Source: Pseudomarimonas arenosa
Lineage (GTDB): Bacteria > Pseudomonadota > Gammaproteobacteria > Xanthomonadales > Xanthomonadaceae
Assembly (NCBI RefSeq): GCF_014841215.1
Contig: NZ_JACYTR010000040.1
Coordinates: 1-43,720, forward strand
Reading direction: 5' to 3'
DNA length: 43,720 bases
Positions 41,151-43,720 of this stretch are shown here, in pieces. The translations under genes were made by a program, and so were the position numbers. The notes beneath the pieces were generated by a model. That model saw nothing but the letters and a program-made list of their open reading frames with translations, did not search any database and was not told where the DNA came from. Every line of letters begins with the position of its first letter. The stretch's first letter is position 1.

Positions 41151-41222
41151 GTATGACCAAAGTATATTGAATCTATCAGGTCGGTGGCGTAGATTTTAAA
41201 CTGGTCGTACGACCAAACTATG
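41151..41222 (+). promoter_or_regulatory. Promoter with repeated operator-like motif upstream of HD gene
   Basis: Direct repeats of GTAYGACCAAASTAT lie at 41151-41165 and 41207-41221. The second includes the perfect palindrome TGGTCGTACGACCA (41202-41215). Between them is a sigma-70-like promoter, TTGAAT (41167-41172), 17 bases, TAGATT (41190-41195), which puts the start site in the palindrome. This arrangement suits a repressor binding at both sites. Confidence 0.6.
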
Positions 41223-41230
41223 GAGGTCAT

Positions 41231-41842
41231 ATGCGCGAGTTGGTTGAACAGTGGCGTGGAATGGCCGGCCGCCTTGCTCTGCGGCACTCGGAGGAGTTGC
41301 TGGATGAGCTGCTGCGTCGCTATCAGGAGCCGCAGCGCGTCTTTCATCGCCTGACGCACTTGCAGCAGGTGCTACGGGGGCTGCGCTGGGCGCAGGGGCC
41401 CGACTGGCTTCAGCTGGCTGCTTGGTTTCACGACGCGGTCTATCGACCCGGACAGCCGTGGAACGAGCGTCGCAGCGCAGCCTTGGCGCGCCGCCGTTTG
41501 AGCGGCGCCGGCCTCCCCGAGTCTGGCATCGAGCGCATCGCTGCGGCAGTGTTGTCCACCACAGGCCATTGCTCAGCCGGCGTCGATGCCGATCTGTTGC
41601 TCGACGCCGATCTCTCCGTGCTCGGTTCGACGACCGATGCCTATGCTACCTACAGAACACAACTGGCTGAGGAATACCGGTGCTTGCCAGTGAGCATCTA
41701 TCGCCACGGACGCAAGGCATTCTTGCGAGGAATGCTGGCTCGCCAGTCGATCTTTCGCAGCAGGGGATTTCGCCTGCGCTACGAAGCCAAGGCAAGAGCC
41801 AACCTGGCGATGGAACTGCGACAACTCGAAAGGGGGGACTGA
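41231..41842 (+). CDS. HD-domain phosphohydrolase
   Basis: A 203-residue predicted metal-dependent phosphohydrolase. HD-type ligands are visible: H39 and H43 in FHRLTHLQQ, H67-D68 in WFHDAVY, and Asp in LLDADLSVLG near 130. This matches a family of small HD proteins of unknown substrate. GGAGGT lies just 3 bases before the ATG. The promoter region has a repeated operator-like motif. The next gene starts 2 bases after the stop, so the pair is an operon. Confidence 0.85.
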   Translation: MRELVEQWRGMAGRLALRHSEELLDELLRRYQEPQRVFHRLTHLQQVLRGLRWAQGPDWLQLAAWFHDAVYRPGQPWNERRSAALARRRLSGAGLPESGIERIAAAVLSTTGHCSAGVDADLLLDADLSVLGSTTDAYATYRTQLAEEYRCLPVSIYRHGRKAFLRGMLARQSIFRSRGFRLRYEAKARANLAMELRQLERGD

Positions 41843-41844
41843 GC

Positions 41845-42150
41845 ATGCAGTTGGTCTGTCGACGTCGATTTCCGGTGGTGCATTATGTGTTGTTCGATGA
41901 GTCGGGTCGAGCGAGCGATCGTGGGCTGCTGAAAGCCGCGCGACAGCAGGCCGAGCGATTGGCCTTGCAGGTCAACGGCCGGGCAGATGGCTTTACCCTG
42001 ATCTACAACGGCCGCATGCTGGCCCGGGTGGCGAAACCCCATGTTCACATCGTGCTGGCCCGCTCGCGCTGGCACAAGGCCTTGATCTACCTGTTGATCG
42101 GATTGAAGAATCTGCTGCCTACAAAGATTGCCGAACCAGTTAACAGATAG
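41845..42150 (+). CDS. Small protein with HIT-like KPHVHIVLA segment
   Basis: A 101-residue protein. The ATG at 41845 follows GGGGGG and lies just after the stop of the HD gene. RVAKPHVHIVLARS resembles the HxHxH-type motif of HIT hydrolases, but only two His in HVH are present, so HIT activity is doubtful. The C-terminal segment KALIYLLIGLKNLLP is hydrophobic. Function unknown; by context it may work with the HD protein. Confidence 0.65.
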   Translation: MQLVCRRRFPVVHYVLFDESGRASDRGLLKAARQQAERLALQVNGRADGFTLIYNGRMLARVAKPHVHIVLARSRWHKALIYLLIGLKNLLPTKIAEPVNR

Positions 42151-42198
42151 TCTAGTCGCCCGCCGTCAACACTCGCGTTGCTTGGGAGACTCAGTCCA

Positions 42199-43467
42199 TC
42201 ACCTGCCGCCCAGGTCATTCCAGCGCTTGCGCAGAGCCTCTTCAATCGGAAAGCCGGCTGCCTGCGGCAAGGCTGCGGCGATCAACTCGCGCGCGGTCTC
42301 GGGGTCACCGAGCCGCTCGGCCAGAATGCCGGCCGCACGTTCAGCCAGGGCCAGGCCATCGATGCGTTTCGGATAGGTGTGGCGATAGTTGAGAGCCAGG
42401 CTGGCGGCGCTGCGCCATTGAGCCTGTCGTTCCAGCACATCGAGCAACCGGTTAAGTTGCCGTGCATCGGGCAGGCAGAATCGAGCGTCGTCCTGCATTG
42501 CCTCTTGCACCAGGGCGATGGCGGGACGAACGTGTTCGAGTTCAATCAGTTCACTGGCGTGAACCTGGGCGTGCTTCAGCAGGGCCTCTCGGTCGCCGCA
42601 CTCCCGAAGTGCCTTGCGATAGGCCAGATTGACTTCGATTGATGCACCGCGGCGGATCGCTTCGTGCAGGCGATCGGCGCGCAGACGCGGATCGCCCAGC
42701 TCATTGGCCTCGCGAATTTCGCTGGCGATAGCGCTCTGTTCACGCTGGCGCTGCAGTACCGGCCGTTCTGCCTGCGTTTGATCGAAACCCAACTGGTCGG
42801 CGTGGTAGGCGAGGAACATTCCCTGCCAGCGGAACAGCACGATAAGCAGGTAGTGGTTGAGCAGATAGAAGCCGCTCAGTGCCAGCCAGCGCGGCAGGGC
42901 CTCGAACAGGTCAAAGCCCAGCAGTTGGTAATAGAGCAGGGCGCCCCAGCCGATGGCCAACATCGGATAACCGAGCCCAAGGCGGGCCACGATCACGCCC
43001 CAGTTGAGCGGATTGAGGGCCGCGATCAGATTCTGCGCCACGGTCAACGAGAAGACCAGGCCGGGCAGAATCAGCGCTGCGCCGATAATGACCCCGTGCA
43101 CCGCAGAGGGAAATAGGATGATCGCTACCACGATGGCCAGCAGCACCAGGATCTGCACCAGCACGTGTCGGGTATGGACGCCGGCATCGACATGCGACAG
43201 CACATCGGGGGCATGGTCCTTGCCAAGCCCGCTGGCGTGCAGCACCTCCAGGGCGTACTTGATGATCGCTGCCCAGGCTACGAATTCGATGATCACGCCG
43301 ACCAGGGGAATGATGTAGCCGAACAGACGCATCAAGGTGATGGTCAGGATGGCGGCGACGGCAGCGCCACCGAAGGCATAGCCGAAGGCATTGAGCAATG
43401 CCGCCGGAGAGGTGGGCGGCACATGTTTGCGGCGGCCCGCGGGGGGCGCAGACGATACAGAGTTCAT
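42199..43467 (-). CDS. Multi-pass membrane protein with helical repeat tail
   Basis: A 422-residue protein. Residues ~20-220 hold about six hydrophobic segments (AAVAAILTITLMRLFGYIIP, VQILVLLAIVVAIILF and others), suggesting an inner-membrane domain of the DUF4013-like kind. Residues ~225-420 are soluble and helical with TPR-like helix pairs (LRADRLHEAIRRG, ALLKHAQVHASELI, AERAAGILAERLGDPETARELI). No function is known to me. It faces the HD operon convergently, with 48 bases between stops. A terminator-like hairpin lies beyond its start. Confidence 0.75.
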   Translation of the reverse strand: MNSVSSAPPAGRRKHVPPTSPAALLNAFGYAFGGAAVAAILTITLMRLFGYIIPLVGVIIEFVAWAAIIKYALEVLHASGLGKDHAPDVLSHVDAGVHTRHVLVQILVLLAIVVAIILFPSAVHGVIIGAALILPGLVFSLTVAQNLIAALNPLNWGVIVARLGLGYPMLAIGWGALLYYQLLGFDLFEALPRWLALSGFYLLNHYLLIVLFRWQGMFLAYHADQLGFDQTQAERPVLQRQREQSAIASEIREANELGDPRLRADRLHEAIRRGASIEVNLAYRKALRECGDREALLKHAQVHASELIELEHVRPAIALVQEAMQDDARFCLPDARQLNRLLDVLERQAQWRSAASLALNYRHTYPKRIDGLALAERAAGILAERLGDPETARELIAAALPQAAGFPIEEALRKRWNDLGGR

Positions 43468-43521
43468 GGCGCGATTCTGGCAGATTGCGCTGCAATCTCT
43501 GAGCTTGTTCAGAGATTCCCT

Positions 43522-43561
43522 ATCAGGCTGCTGAAATCAGCATGTCAGCAGCCTGATTTTG
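43522..43561 (+). repeat. Lone CAGGCTGCTGA hairpin with T-run
   Basis: ATCAGGCTGCTGA (43522-43534) pairs with TCAGCAGCCTGAT (43545-43557), followed by TTT, resembling an intrinsic terminator on the plus strand. It is the hairpin part of the elements at 15143 and 32056. Just before it, CTTGTTCAGAGATTCCC (43504-43520) also occurs at 39927-39943. Confidence 0.65.
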
Positions 43562-43584
43562 CGGACGGCGTGTTCAGTTGCTTG

Positions 43585-43720
43585 CTAGCCCGGATACTTC
43601 ATGAGGGGGCGCGGATGATCACCGAGGACTTTGCGTCGAGTGCAAGGCGCGACGAGCCCAAGTGGTGGGCCCACTTGGGCGAGATCGGGACGCAGTCCCG
43701 CGCAGCTGCGACAGCAGCCG
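43585..43720 (-). repeat. Dispersed ~120-bp repeat, copy 3 (inverted)
   Basis: Reverse complement of the first 122 bases with few differences, running into the window edge. Read on the plus strand it contains an open frame from ATG at 43615 beginning MITEDFASSARRDEPKWW and still open at the edge. The same start is kept in the other copies. I treat it as a repeat rather than a gene. Confidence 0.85.

Noticed and set aside
41845-42150. HIT-family hydrolase
   Set aside because: KPHVHIVLA recalls the HIT motif, but the third histidine is missing and the protein is short; kept as unknown with a note.

Overview
The window reads as a GC-rich Gammaproteobacterium. Gene content (DUF4197, DUF418 and DUF4785 proteins, GH97 glucosidase, stand-alone prephenate dehydrogenase with a C-terminal ACT domain, His-rich DnrO-like secreted protein) and the abundance of REP-like dispersed repeats suggest Xanthomonadales/Lysobacterales; this placement is inference from gene families. 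No rRNA, tRNA, CRISPR array, phage gene or transposase was seen. I support 36 protein-coding genes.

Layout. 0-6.5 kb is accessory: a secreted HAF-repeat protein, a membrane pentapeptide-repeat protein, a membrane-anchored Mrr-type nuclease with a C-terminal zinc finger, a small secreted protein, and an AT-richer gene with a nucleoside-deoxyribosyltransferase/TIR-like N-terminal domain that may be a defence effector. 6.8-14.9 kb is a cyanophycin locus, all on the minus strand: a phosphoribosyltransferase, isoaspartyl dipeptidase (iadA), cyanophycinase (cphB), cyanophycin synthetase (cphA) and a second Mur-ligase-only synthetase paralogue. The paralogue appears to start at CTG, overlapping the cphA stop, and carries REP-like repeats read in frame. 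Together these genes would make the Asp/Arg storage polymer, cut it to beta-Asp-Arg and split that to free amino acids.

15.4-22.1 kb holds DUF4197, DUF418, a GH97 glucosidase, two small secreted proteins and a GNAT acetyltransferase. A 567-base gap at 17.6-18.2 kb holds a duplicated element with DnaA-box-like motifs. 22.2-28.6 kb is the strongest candidate for an under-described system: a PspA-like protein, an AAA+ ATPase, a membrane coiled-coil protein and a membrane-anchored substrate-binding/OmpA fusion, with a divergent M50-type membrane protease.

28.6-43.5 kb is mixed: VOC protein, DUF885 lipoprotein peptidase, small ribbon-helix-helix-like protein, DUF502 protein, P-loop kinase, DUF4442 protein, a metallo-beta-lactamase/receiver-like/GAF fusion, prephenate dehydrogenase, a secreted lipase-like hydrolase with a DUF4785 partner, a TetR regulator, an HD phosphohydrolase with a well-formed promoter and a repeated operator-like motif, and a multi-pass membrane protein.

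The spacers are rich in at least five repeat families. Both ends of the window lie in inverted copies of one of them, with a third copy at 41.0 kb. Several repeat copies begin exactly at a stop codon.
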